The notes under the pieces were generated by a model. It saw nothing but the letters and a program-made list of their open reading frames with translations, had not been told where the DNA came from and did not search any database. This document shows, in pieces, positions 32,324-38,810 of a DNA stretch of 38,810 nt. The translations under genes were made by a program, and so were the position numbers. This DNA comes from Lysobacteraceae bacterium (lineage in GTDB: Bacteria; Pseudomonadota; Gammaproteobacteria; Xanthomonadales; Xanthomonadaceae), in the NCBI GenBank assembly GCA_030681035.1, contig JAUXUI010000059.1, forward strand, positions 1-38,810, written 5' to 3'. Numbering within the stretch: the first letter of the stretch is position 1; the number at the start of each line of letters is the position of its first letter.

Positions 32324-32863
32324 TCAGTTACGGAACGGGAAGCGGAAGGCTTCAAGTAACGCCCGCCCTTCCTCATCGGTCTTGGCGGTTGTGGTGATCG
32401 CAATGTCCATGCCGCGCATCGCATCAACCTGGTCGAAGTCGATCTCCGGGAAGATGATCTGCTCCTTGACGCCCATGTTGAAGTTGCCACGACCATCGAA
32501 CGAGCGAGCCGAAACACCACGGAAGTCGCGCACACGCGGCAAGGCAATGCTGATCAGACGATCAAAGAATTCGTACATCTGCGCACGGCGCAAAGTAACC
32601 TTGCAGCCGATCGGCCAATTGTCGCGAATCTTGAAGCTGGCAACCGAAACCCGAGACTTGGTGATGATCGGACGCTGACCAACGATCTTGGTCAGATCAG
32701 CCACTGCATTTTCGAGGATTTTCTTGTTGCCCACCGCCTCGCCGACACCCATGTTCAAGGTGATTTTGGTCAGGCGCGGCACCTGCATTGGGTTTTTATA
32801 GCCAAAACGCTCAATCAGCTTTGGCATTACTTCTTCTTTGTAAATCGTTTCAAACCGGCTCAT
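32324..32863 (-). CDS. rplE: 50S ribosomal protein L5
   Basis: The 179-residue product starts [43 protein letters not shown] and contains the [34 protein letters not shown]-like segment of L5, which binds 5S rRNA and contacts the P-site tRNA. The 61-bp gap before it contains a GC-rich dyad (CCGGCCATCCAGGGCCGG, near 32899-32916), possibly the S8-type regulatory position, which is an inference. Confidence 0.96.
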   Translation of the reverse strand: MSRFETIYKEEVMPKLIERFGYKNPMQVPRLTKITLNMGVGEAVGNKKILENAVADLTKIVGQRPIITKSRVSVASFKIRDNWPIGCKVTLRRAQMYEFFDRLISIALPRVRDFRGVSARSFDGRGNFNMGVKEQIIFPEIDFDQVDAMRGMDIAITTTAKTDEEGRALLEAFRFPFRN

Positions 32864-32924
32864 GGGTCGCGTTCCTTGTGATCATCCTGATCAACTGACC
32901 GGCCATCCAGGGCCGGAATACAAA

Positions 32925-33239
32925 TTAGGCGTCAATCGCCTCGCCACTTGAGCGGAACACACGCACTTTGCGTCCATCCTCAAGCACCTTGAAGCCAACG
33001 CGCTCAGCCTTGCCCGAGGCAGGGTTGAACAGCGCTACATTTGAAGCGTGAATCGGCGCCTCACGCTCGATGATTCCGCCGGGCTGTTGCGCCTGCGGAT
33101 TCGCCTTGGTGTGACGCTTGATGATGCGCACGTTCTGGACGATGACTTTCTCGCCCAATACACGCAACACTTCACCTTTCTTGCCCTTGTCGGCACCGGC
33201 GATGATGATCACCTGGTCGCCCTTGCGAATACGGTTCAT
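32925..33239 (-). CDS. rplX: 50S ribosomal protein L24
   Basis: The 104-residue product (ATG 33239) has the L24 KOW motif at its N-terminus: [27 protein letters not shown], then [39 protein letters not shown]. It initiates early 50S assembly. A longer in-frame start (33287) would extend into rplN and has no L24 similarity. It follows rplN with a 19-bp gap. Confidence 0.96.
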   Translation of the reverse strand: MNRIRKGDQVIIIAGADKGKKGEVLRVLGEKVIVQNVRIIKRHTKANPQAQQPGGIIEREAPIHASNVALFNPASGKAERVGFKVLEDGRKVRVFRSSGEAIDA

Positions 33240-33258
33240 AGTTCTTTTCCTGGTCTGC

Positions 33259-33627
33259 TCAAAGCACTTCAGGCGCGAGCGAGACAATCTTCATGAACTT
33301 CTCGGTGCGCAGCTCACGGGTTACCGGCCCGAAAATACGCGTCCCGATCGGCTCTTGCTTGTTGTTCAGCAACACCGCCGCGTTACCATCAAAACGGATC
33401 AACGAACCATCGGGACGACGCACCCCTTTACGGGTACGCACAACCACGGCGTCGTAAACCTCGCCTTTCTTGACCTTGCCGCGTGGAATGGCATCTTTAA
33501 CGGTCACCTTGATGATGTCACCGATATAGGCGTAGCGGCGCTTGGAGCCGCCCAACACCTTGATGCACATCAACTCTTTGGCGCCACTGTTGTCGGCGGC
33601 CTCAAGGTAGCTCTGCATCTGGATCAT
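33259..33627 (-). CDS. rplN: 50S ribosomal protein L14
   Basis: The 122-residue product reads [57 protein letters not shown], then [26 protein letters not shown]: the standard full-length L14, which forms an intersubunit bridge. It follows rpsQ with a 19-bp gap. Confidence 0.97.
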   Translation of the reverse strand: MIQMQSYLEAADNSGAKELMCIKVLGGSKRRYAYIGDIIKVTVKDAIPRGKVKKGEVYDAVVVRTRKGVRRPDGSLIRFDGNAAVLLNNKQEPIGTRIFGPVTRELRTEKFMKIVSLAPEVL

Positions 33628-33646
33628 GGCTCAGATTCCTCTCTAC

Positions 33647-33910
33647 TCACTCGGCCGCGCGTGTGACAACTTCAACCACACGCCAGTTCTTGGACTTGGA
33701 CAAAGGACGGCATTCGGCAACGCGCACCAGATCGCCTTCCTTGCAGACATTACTTTCGTCATGCGCGTGCAGCTTGGTCGAACGACGCAAGTACTTGCCG
33801 TACAGCGCGTGCTTGATCTGCCGCTCCACCAACACAGTGACTGTTTTGTCCATCTTGTTGCTGATCACACGGCCTTCGACCGTACGCAACGTTTGGCTAT
33901 TTTCGCTCAT
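33647..33910 (-). CDS. rpsQ: 30S ribosomal protein S17
   Basis: The 87-residue product has the S17 OB-fold pattern: [44 protein letters not shown], then [23 protein letters not shown]. It is a primary 16S-binding protein. It follows rpmC with an 11-bp gap. Confidence 0.97.
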   Translation of the reverse strand: MSENSQTLRTVEGRVISNKMDKTVTVLVERQIKHALYGKYLRRSTKLHAHDESNVCKEGDLVRVAECRPLSKSKNWRVVEVVTRAAE

Positions 33911-33921
33911 CGCAATCGCCC

Positions 33922-34107
33922 TTACTTCTTGTCGGCCAACAGCATCGTGGCTTGTGCGATCTCGCGCCGGACGCGCTTGATCTGATGGGACTGGGCGAGC
34001 TGCCCGGTGGCCTTCTGCATGCGCAGCGCAAACTGTTCCTTGCGCAGGTCAAGCAAATGATCGCTCAGCTCGGCTGCCGATTTGTCACGCAGATTCTTGA
34101 TATTCAT
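33922..34107 (-). CDS. rpmC: 50S ribosomal protein L29
   Basis: The 61-residue product is a helical hairpin: [58 protein letters not shown]29 lies beside the exit tunnel. Its ATG shares one base with the TGA of rplP (TGATG), implying translational coupling. Confidence 0.96.
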   Translation of the reverse strand: MNIKNLRDKSAAELSDHLLDLRKEQFALRMQKATGQLAQSHQIKRVRREIAQATMLLADKK

Positions 34108-34520
34108 CAGCGCACCGTACGGGTTACAAAAGTGGTTTTAACAGAAAGCTTGGCCGCCGCCAGGCGAAACGCCTCACGGGCAACCTCTTCGGTTACGCCT
34201 TCCATCTCGTACAGCACACGACCAGGCTGGACCGGGGCAACCCAATACTCCACATTGCCCTTACCGGAGCCCATGCGGACCTCGATCGGCTTCTTGGTAA
34301 CCGGCTTGTCCGGGAATACCCGGATCCACAATTTGCCGCCACGCTTGACGTGACGACTGATCGAACGGCGCGCAGCTTCTATCTGACGAGCGGTCAGGTG
34401 GCCATATGATACAGCCTTTAGGCCATATTCGCCAAAACTGACGGCCGAACCACTCCAGCTCAGGCCTTCGTTACGGCCTTTGTGTACTTTACGGTACTTG
34501 GTACGCTTGGGTTGCAGCAT
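34107..34520 (-). CDS. rplP: 50S ribosomal protein L16
   Basis: The 137-residue product starts [19 protein letters not shown] and has [47 protein letters not shown], the core L16 signature next to the A site. It follows rpsC with a 10-bp gap and overlaps rpmC by one base. Confidence 0.97.
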   Translation of the reverse strand: MLQPKRTKYRKVHKGRNEGLSWSGSAVSFGEYGLKAVSYGHLTARQIEAARRSISRHVKRGGKLWIRVFPDKPVTKKPIEVRMGSGKGNVEYWVAPVQPGRVLYEMEGVTEEVAREAFRLAAAKLSVKTTFVTRTVR

Positions 34521-34530
34521 GACTTATCCC

Positions 34531-35232
34531 TCACTTGGCCGGCGCGTGGCGCGGCGCGCGTTCGGATCGCTTGTCATCAGGCTTTTCCTGCCCGACGGCG
34601 GAGTAATCGAACACCTCGCCTTTGTAAATCCATGTTTTGATACCAATGACACCGTAGGTGGTGTGCGCTTCGGCAAACCCGTAATCGATGTCGGCACGCA
34701 GTGTATGCAGCGGTACTCGACCCTCGCGATACCACTCACTTCGTGCAATTTCGGCGCCATTGAGACGACCGGCAACGTTGACCTTGATACCCAGCGCACC
34801 AAGGCGCATCGAGTTACCTACCGCACGCTTCATCGCACGGCGGAACATGATGCGGCGCTCAAGCTGCTGTGCAATCGACTCGGCTACCAGTTGCGCATCA
34901 AGCTCGGGCTTGCGCACTTCAGAGACATTGATATGCACAGGCACACCCATGATCTGCGAGACTTCTTTGCGCAGCTTCTCGATATCCTCACCGCGCTTGC
35001 CAATCACCACACCCGGACGGGCGGAATGAATGGTGACACGCGCGCTTTTCTCGGGGCGCTCAATGACAATTTTGGAGATGCCGGCCTGTGCGAGCTTCTT
35101 GCGAAGCATCGCACGTACACGCAGATCGGCAACCAGATAGTTGGCGAAATCGCGCTTGCCTGCAAACCACTTCGAGTTCCAGTCCTTGGAGATACCGAGG
35201 CGGATTCCCGTTGGATGTACTTTATGACCCAT
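34531..35232 (-). CDS. rpsC: 30S ribosomal protein S3
   Basis: The 233-residue product starts [22 protein letters not shown], contains a KH domain ([26 protein letters not shown]) and the C-terminal S3 domain ([41 protein letters not shown]). It forms part of the mRNA entry channel. It follows rplV with a 20-bp gap. Confidence 0.97.
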   Translation of the reverse strand: MGHKVHPTGIRLGISKDWNSKWFAGKRDFANYLVADLRVRAMLRKKLAQAGISKIVIERPEKSARVTIHSARPGVVIGKRGEDIEKLRKEVSQIMGVPVHINVSEVRKPELDAQLVAESIAQQLERRIMFRRAMKRAVGNSMRLGALGIKVNVAGRLNGAEIARSEWYREGRVPLHTLRADIDYGFAEAHTTYGVIGIKTWIYKGEVFDYSAVGQEKPDDKRSERAPRHAPAK

Positions 35233-35252
35233 CGTCTGATTCCCTGGCGGCT

Positions 35253-35594
35253 TTAGTGGCCAGCGCCCACGACCACGGTAATGTGGCTGGTACGCTTGAT
35301 GATCCGGGTGCCCCGGCCCTTTGCCCGTGCAGCAAACCGCTTCAATGCCGGACCTTCATCGACAAAAATGCTGGCGACCTTGAGATCATCGGCGTCAGCA
35401 CCTTCATTGTTTTCCGCATTTGCAAGCGCCGACCACAACACCTTGTAAATCAGGTGAGCAGCTTTTTTGTCGCTGTACTTGAGCAGTGCCAGCGCTCGCG
35501 CGGCTGGCAAACCACGCACCTGGTCTGCAACCAGGCGCGCTTTTTGTGGCGAGATGCGCGCAGTGCGCAGAACGGCTTTCGCTTCCATGGCCAT
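35253..35594 (-). CDS. rplV: 50S ribosomal protein L22
   Basis: The 113-residue product has [39 protein letters not shown], then [32 protein letters not shown], whose long beta-hairpin lines the peptide exit tunnel (a macrolide-resistance site in other species; no unusual change noted). It begins 5 bp after rpsS. Confidence 0.97.
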   Translation of the reverse strand: MAMEAKAVLRTARISPQKARLVADQVRGLPAARALALLKYSDKKAAHLIYKVLWSALANAENNEGADADDLKVASIFVDEGPALKRFAARAKGRGTRIIKRTSHITVVVGAGH

Positions 35595-35599
35595 ACTCC

Positions 35600-35875
35600 T
35601 TACTTGCCCGACTTCTTGTCGCCGCCGTGCCCTTTGAAGGTGCGCGTCAGAGCGAACTCGCCGAGCTTGTGGCCGACCATGTTCTCGTTGACGAGAATCG
35701 GAACGTGCGCACGGCCATTGTGGATGGCGATGGTGAGACCCACCATTTCCGGCAGGATCATGGAGCGACGCGACCAGGTCTTGATCGGACGCTTGTTATT
35801 TACGGCTACCGCGACTTCCACCTTTTTTGCAAGGTGGTGGTCGATGAACGGGCCTTTCTTTAGTGATCGAGACAT
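35600..35875 (-). CDS. rpsS: 30S ribosomal protein S19
   Basis: The 91-residue product (ATG 35875) starts [20 protein letters not shown] and contains [52 protein letters not shown]. It is part of the small-subunit head. A longer reading overlapping rplB was rejected because S19 begins at this MSRS. It follows rplB with an 11-bp gap. Confidence 0.96.
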   Translation of the reverse strand: MSRSLKKGPFIDHHLAKKVEVAVAVNNKRPIKTWSRRSMILPEMVGLTIAIHNGRAHVPILVNENMVGHKLGEFALTRTFKGHGGDKKSGK

Positions 35876-35886
35876 GGCTTTACCTA

Positions 35887-36714
35887 TCAACCCCTGCGAT
35901 CGCGGACGATGAACTTCGTCGTACGCTTGTTCTTGCGAGTCTTGTAACCCTTGGCCGGAGTGCCCCAAGGCGATACCGGATGCGGATTACCCTGGCCGGC
36001 ACGCGCTTCACCACCACCGTGCGGATGGTCAACCGGGTTCATCGCCGCACCGCGAACGGTCGGCTTGATGCCGCGCCAACGACTGGCACCGGCCTTGCCC
36101 AGCTTCTCCAGGTTGTGCTCGGAGTTGCTGACCTCGCCGATGGTTGCACGGCATTCGATCGGCACCTTGCGCATTTCACCGGAGCGCAAACGAATCGTTG
36201 CGTAACCCTGCTCGCGTGAGATCAACTGCGCCGAGGCACCAGCAGCACGCGCCAACTGCGCACCCTTGCCCGGACGCATCTCGATGCAATGCACAGTCGA
36301 GCCGACCGGCATGTTGCGCAGCGGCAGCGAGTTACCGGTCTTGATTGGAGCATCACTGCCCGCAATCACTTGATCGCCCGCCTTCATGCCCTTGGGGGCG
36401 ATGATGTAACGTCGCTCGCCGTCGGCATAGCACACCAGCGCAATATGCGCAGTCCGGTTGGGATCGTACTCGATACGTTCCACGCGCGCCGGGATGCCTT
36501 CCTTGTCGCGCTTGAAATCGATCAGGCGATAATTCTGCTTGTGGCCGCCACCGATATGCCGGGTGGTGATTCGACCATGGTGGTTACGGCCACCGGTGTT
36601 GGATTTGCTCTCGACAAGCGGCGCATGCGGGCGGCCCTTGTGAAGATCCGGGGTGACCACACGCACCATGGCGCGACGGCCAGGAGATGTGGGTTTAAAT
36701 GTCATCAATGCCAT
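35887..36714 (-). CDS. rplB: 50S ribosomal protein L2
   Basis: The 275-residue product has the L2 N-terminal OB-fold and SH3 domains and the C-terminal [30 protein letters not shown] segment that reaches the peptidyl-transferase centre, including the conserved His of HPHGGG. It follows rplW with an 11-bp gap. Confidence 0.97.
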   Translation of the reverse strand: MALMTFKPTSPGRRAMVRVVTPDLHKGRPHAPLVESKSNTGGRNHHGRITTRHIGGGHKQNYRLIDFKRDKEGIPARVERIEYDPNRTAHIALVCYADGERRYIIAPKGMKAGDQVIAGSDAPIKTGNSLPLRNMPVGSTVHCIEMRPGKGAQLARAAGASAQLISREQGYATIRLRSGEMRKVPIECRATIGEVSNSEHNLEKLGKAGASRWRGIKPTVRGAAMNPVDHPHGGGEARAGQGNPHPVSPWGTPAKGYKTRKNKRTTKFIVRDRRG

Positions 36715-36725
36715 GGGATTCTGCC

Positions 36726-37022
36726 TCAGGCCTTGGCCATCACGTCGATCGTCTGGCCTTCGGCCAAACGAACGTATGCCTTGCGCCAGTCGTTGCGGCG
36801 CCCTTCACGGAAGCGGAAGGACTTGACCTTCCCCTTGACGTTAAGAACATTGACCGCCTCAACCTTGACGTTGAACAACTGCTCTACCGCGGCCTTTACA
36901 TCAGCCTTGGTTGCGGTTGTCGCCACTTCGAACACATACTGGTTGGATGCTTCTTGCAACCGGGCCGTCTTTTCAGACACGCGCGGGGCGCGAAGCACGC
37001 TGAGAATCTTCGCGCTGCTCAT
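36726..37022 (-). CDS. rplW: 50S ribosomal protein L23
   Basis: The 98-residue product (ATG 37022) starts [20 protein letters not shown] and contains [38 protein letters not shown]23 is the docking site for trigger factor and SRP at the tunnel exit. Its ATG overlaps the rplD stop by 4 bp (ATGA); an upstream ATG three codons earlier is less likely. Confidence 0.96.
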   Translation of the reverse strand: MSSAKILSVLRAPRVSEKTARLQEASNQYVFEVATTATKADVKAAVEQLFNVKVEAVNVLNVKGKVKSFRFREGRRNDWRKAYVRLAEGQTIDVMAKA

Positions 37023-37621
37023 GCCAACCACTCCTCAACTTTCTTGACCGCTTCTGTGGTAATCACGACATATTCCGATCCGACCAGCGACACCGGGTCC
37101 ATGCCTTGGACATCACGCACTTCGACATAAGGCAAATTGCGCGCTGCCAGATACAGCGCCTCGGTACCGCTCTCGGTAACAATCAGCGGAGTGGTTACAC
37201 CCAGTTCCGCCAATTTGGCAACAAGGTCACGTGTGCGTGGCGTTTCAAGCTCGAAGCTCTCGACCACCATCAAACGGCCCAGACGATTCAACTCGGAAAG
37301 GATCGCGGCCATCGCTGCGCGATACATCTTGCGGTTGACCTTCTCCGAATGATCGCGCGGCTTGGCGGCAAAAGTGACACCACCGCCAACGAAGATCGGA
37401 GCCTTGTAGCTGCCGTGACGCGCACCACCGCCCTTTTGCTTCTTGAACTTCTTGGTGGTGCCATTCACCTCGGAACGCGTCTTTTGCGCCTTGGTGCCGG
37501 CACGACCGCCGTTGCGATACGCAACTACAACCTGATGCACCAGCGGCTCGCTGAACTCGCGAGCAAAGATCGCGTCGGACACCGACAACTTCTGGCTGCT
37601 ACCAATTACGGCAAGTTCCAT
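37019..37621 (-). CDS. rplD: 50S ribosomal protein L4
   Basis: The 200-residue product has the L4 tunnel loop ([56 protein letters not shown]). In E. coli L4 also represses the S10 operon by acting on the leader upstream of rpsJ; here tuf precedes rpsJ closely, so that leader, if any, must be short. It follows rplC with an 11-bp gap. Confidence 0.97.
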   Translation of the reverse strand: MELAVIGSSQKLSVSDAIFAREFSEPLVHQVVVAYRNGGRAGTKAQKTRSEVNGTTKKFKKQKGGGARHGSYKAPIFVGGGVTFAAKPRDHSEKVNRKMYRAAMAAILSELNRLGRLMVVESFELETPRTRDLVAKLAELGVTTPLIVTESGTEALYLAARNLPYVEVRDVQGMDPVSLVGSEYVVITTEAVKKVEEWLA

Positions 37622-37632
37622 CTCGACTCTCC

Positions 37633-38271
37633 TCAGCCCTTGCTCGTGGGACGCACGATGACGTTGCCACCCGGAGCACCGGGAACCGCGCCGCGAATCG
37701 CGAGCAGGCCGCGCTCGACGTCCACCTTGACCACTTCCAGGCCCTGGGTGGTTTGCTGCACGGCACCCATGTGGCCCGACATCTTCTTGCCCGGAAACAC
37801 ACGGCCTGGTGTCTGCCGCTGACCGATGGAGCCCGGTGAGCGATGCGACAACGAGTTACCGTGTGTGGCATCACCCATAGTGAAGTTCCAGCGCTTGATC
37901 GTGCCCTGAAAGCCTTTACCCTTGGTGGTACCGGTCACGTCAACGATCTGTCCAACCGCGAACGCATCGGCACGCAACTCGCCACCTACTGCATGGTTGG
38001 CCACTTCAGCCGGGTCCACACGGAACTCCCACAAGCCACGGCCAGCCTCGACCTTCGCTTTGGCGTAATGACCAGCAAGCGGCTTGTTGATCAGCGCAGC
38101 ACGCTTGCTGCCGGCAGTTACCTGCAGCGCGCTGTAGCCGTCAACCTCGACGGTCTTGATTTGGGTGATTCGATTTGGGGATGCTTCGATAAGAGTGACC
38201 GGAATTGACCGACCATCCTCAGTGAACACCCTGCTCATACCGCATTTGCGGCCAACGATACCGATAGTCAT
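37633..38271 (-). CDS. rplC: 50S ribosomal protein L3
   Basis: The 212-residue product (ATG 38271) starts [20 protein letters not shown] and contains the conserved [33 protein letters not shown] loop, whose Gln (in GSIGQ) is the methylation site in relatives. A longer in-frame start at 38307 was rejected because it overlaps rpsJ and lacks similarity. L3 is an early 50S assembly protein. Confidence 0.96.
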   Translation of the reverse strand: MTIGIVGRKCGMSRVFTEDGRSIPVTLIEASPNRITQIKTVEVDGYSALQVTAGSKRAALINKPLAGHYAKAKVEAGRGLWEFRVDPAEVANHAVGGELRADAFAVGQIVDVTGTTKGKGFQGTIKRWNFTMGDATHGNSLSHRSPGSIGQRQTPGRVFPGKKMSGHMGAVQQTTQGLEVVKVDVERGLLAIRGAVPGAPGGNVIVRPTSKG

Positions 38272-38281
38272 GGTTCTAGCC

Positions 38282-38593
38282 TCAGTACAGCTTGATCTGG
38301 ACGTCAACGCCAGCCGCCAACTCGAGCTTCATCAGCGCGTCAACGGTTTTGTCGTTGGGGTCGACAATGTCCAACACGCGCTTGTGCGTGCGGGTCTCGT
38401 ACTGGTCGCGCGCGTCTTTGTCGACGTGCGGCGATACCAGGATGGTGTAACGCTCAATCTTGGTTGGCAACGGGATTGGACCGCGCACCTGGGCACCGGT
38501 ACGACGTGCTGTCTCTACGATCTCGCTGGCCGAACGATCAATCAGACGATGATCGAAAGCTTTGAGCCGAATGCGAATCTTCTGGTCCGCCAT
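38282..38593 (-). CDS. rpsJ: 30S ribosomal protein S10 (NusE)
   Basis: The 103-residue product starts [66 protein letters not shown] and ends DVQIKLY, a full-length S10. It also acts in transcription antitermination as NusE. It is the first gene after tuf, with a strong dyad in the 74-bp gap. Confidence 0.97.
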   Translation of the reverse strand: MADQKIRIRLKAFDHRLIDRSASEIVETARRTGAQVRGPIPLPTKIERYTILVSPHVDKDARDQYETRTHKRVLDIVDPNDKTVDALMKLELAAGVDVQIKLY

Positions 38594-38628
38594 GGCAATT
38601 TCCTGGTTAATCGTGTTGAAAGAGCGAC

Positions 38629-38655
38629 GAGGCTGGGATCAATCGCCCCAGCCTC
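38629..38655 (-). terminator. Stem-loop between tuf and rpsJ
   Basis: On the minus strand, GAGGCTGGG pairs with CCCAGCCTC (9 bp, 9-nt loop), 12 bp after the tuf stop, followed by GTCGCTCTTTC with only a short T-run. It could partially terminate tuf transcripts or set the relative level of EF-Tu and ribosomal proteins. Confidence 0.5.
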
Positions 38656-38667
38656 CGTGAGCAAAAC

Positions 38668-38810
<143 letters not shown>

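Overview
The window reads as chromosomal DNA of a gammaproteobacterium, most likely of the order Xanthomonadales (Lysobacterales). The basis is a long S10-spc-alpha ribosomal cluster with rpsM directly after secY (no rpmJ between them), a class II (plant-type) DAHP synthase, an isoaspartyl-methyltransferase-like gene directly upstream of tolC, and abundant small dispersed repeats. This placement rests on gene order and protein character only; no search was run.

Layout. Positions 1-3130 are accessory in character: a DUF1294 membrane protein whose cold-shock domain looks truncated, a broken SRPBCC/AHSA1-like gene, a non-autonomous transposable element with a clean 8-bp target duplication just upstream of a YqaE/Pmp3 gene, a small membrane protein, and an AbrB-VapC toxin-antitoxin pair. 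Positions 3131-8161 hold an RND efflux pump (lipoprotein adaptor plus permease, minus strand) with a divergent TetR regulator and a palindromic operator over the pump promoter. Positions 8574-10663 encode a methyltransferase-like protein and TolC, which could serve as outer-membrane partner of the pump. Positions 10894-12512 carry hpd (tyrosine catabolism) and a divergent MarR regulator with a perfect inverted repeat between them. A MazEF-type module (12817-13358) lies between two short elements with the same terminal repeats. Then come thrC, ispB, and the minus-strand set gcvPB-dgkA-terC.

At 18879-19060 lies another inverted-repeat element, next to an 18-bp perfect palindrome upstream of a PAS-GGDEF diguanylate cyclase. 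An M19 dipeptidase overlaps an alpha/beta hydrolase gene by 4 bp, and dsbB precedes the class II DAHP synthase. From 24913 to the right edge, all on the minus strand, runs the translation cluster: tuf (partial), rpsJ, rplC, rplD, rplW, rplB, rpsS, rplV, rpsC, rplP, rpmC, rpsQ, rplN, rplX, rplE, rpsN, rpsH, rplF, rplR, rpsE, rpmD, rplO, secY, rpsM, rpsK, rpsD, rpoA, rplQ, followed by a stem-loop terminator.

The most noteworthy signal is a family of short elements (three complete, one solitary end) with 16-bp ends near GGAWNCTCTGAACAAG and 4-bp target duplications of the form NTAR. Two of the four insertions sit exactly on the stop codon of the preceding gene, and two flank the mazEF module. 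The ends and target resemble those of the IS5 group, but no transposase is present, so these look like MITEs mobilised in trans. No CRISPR array, tRNA, rRNA or intact transposase gene was seen.
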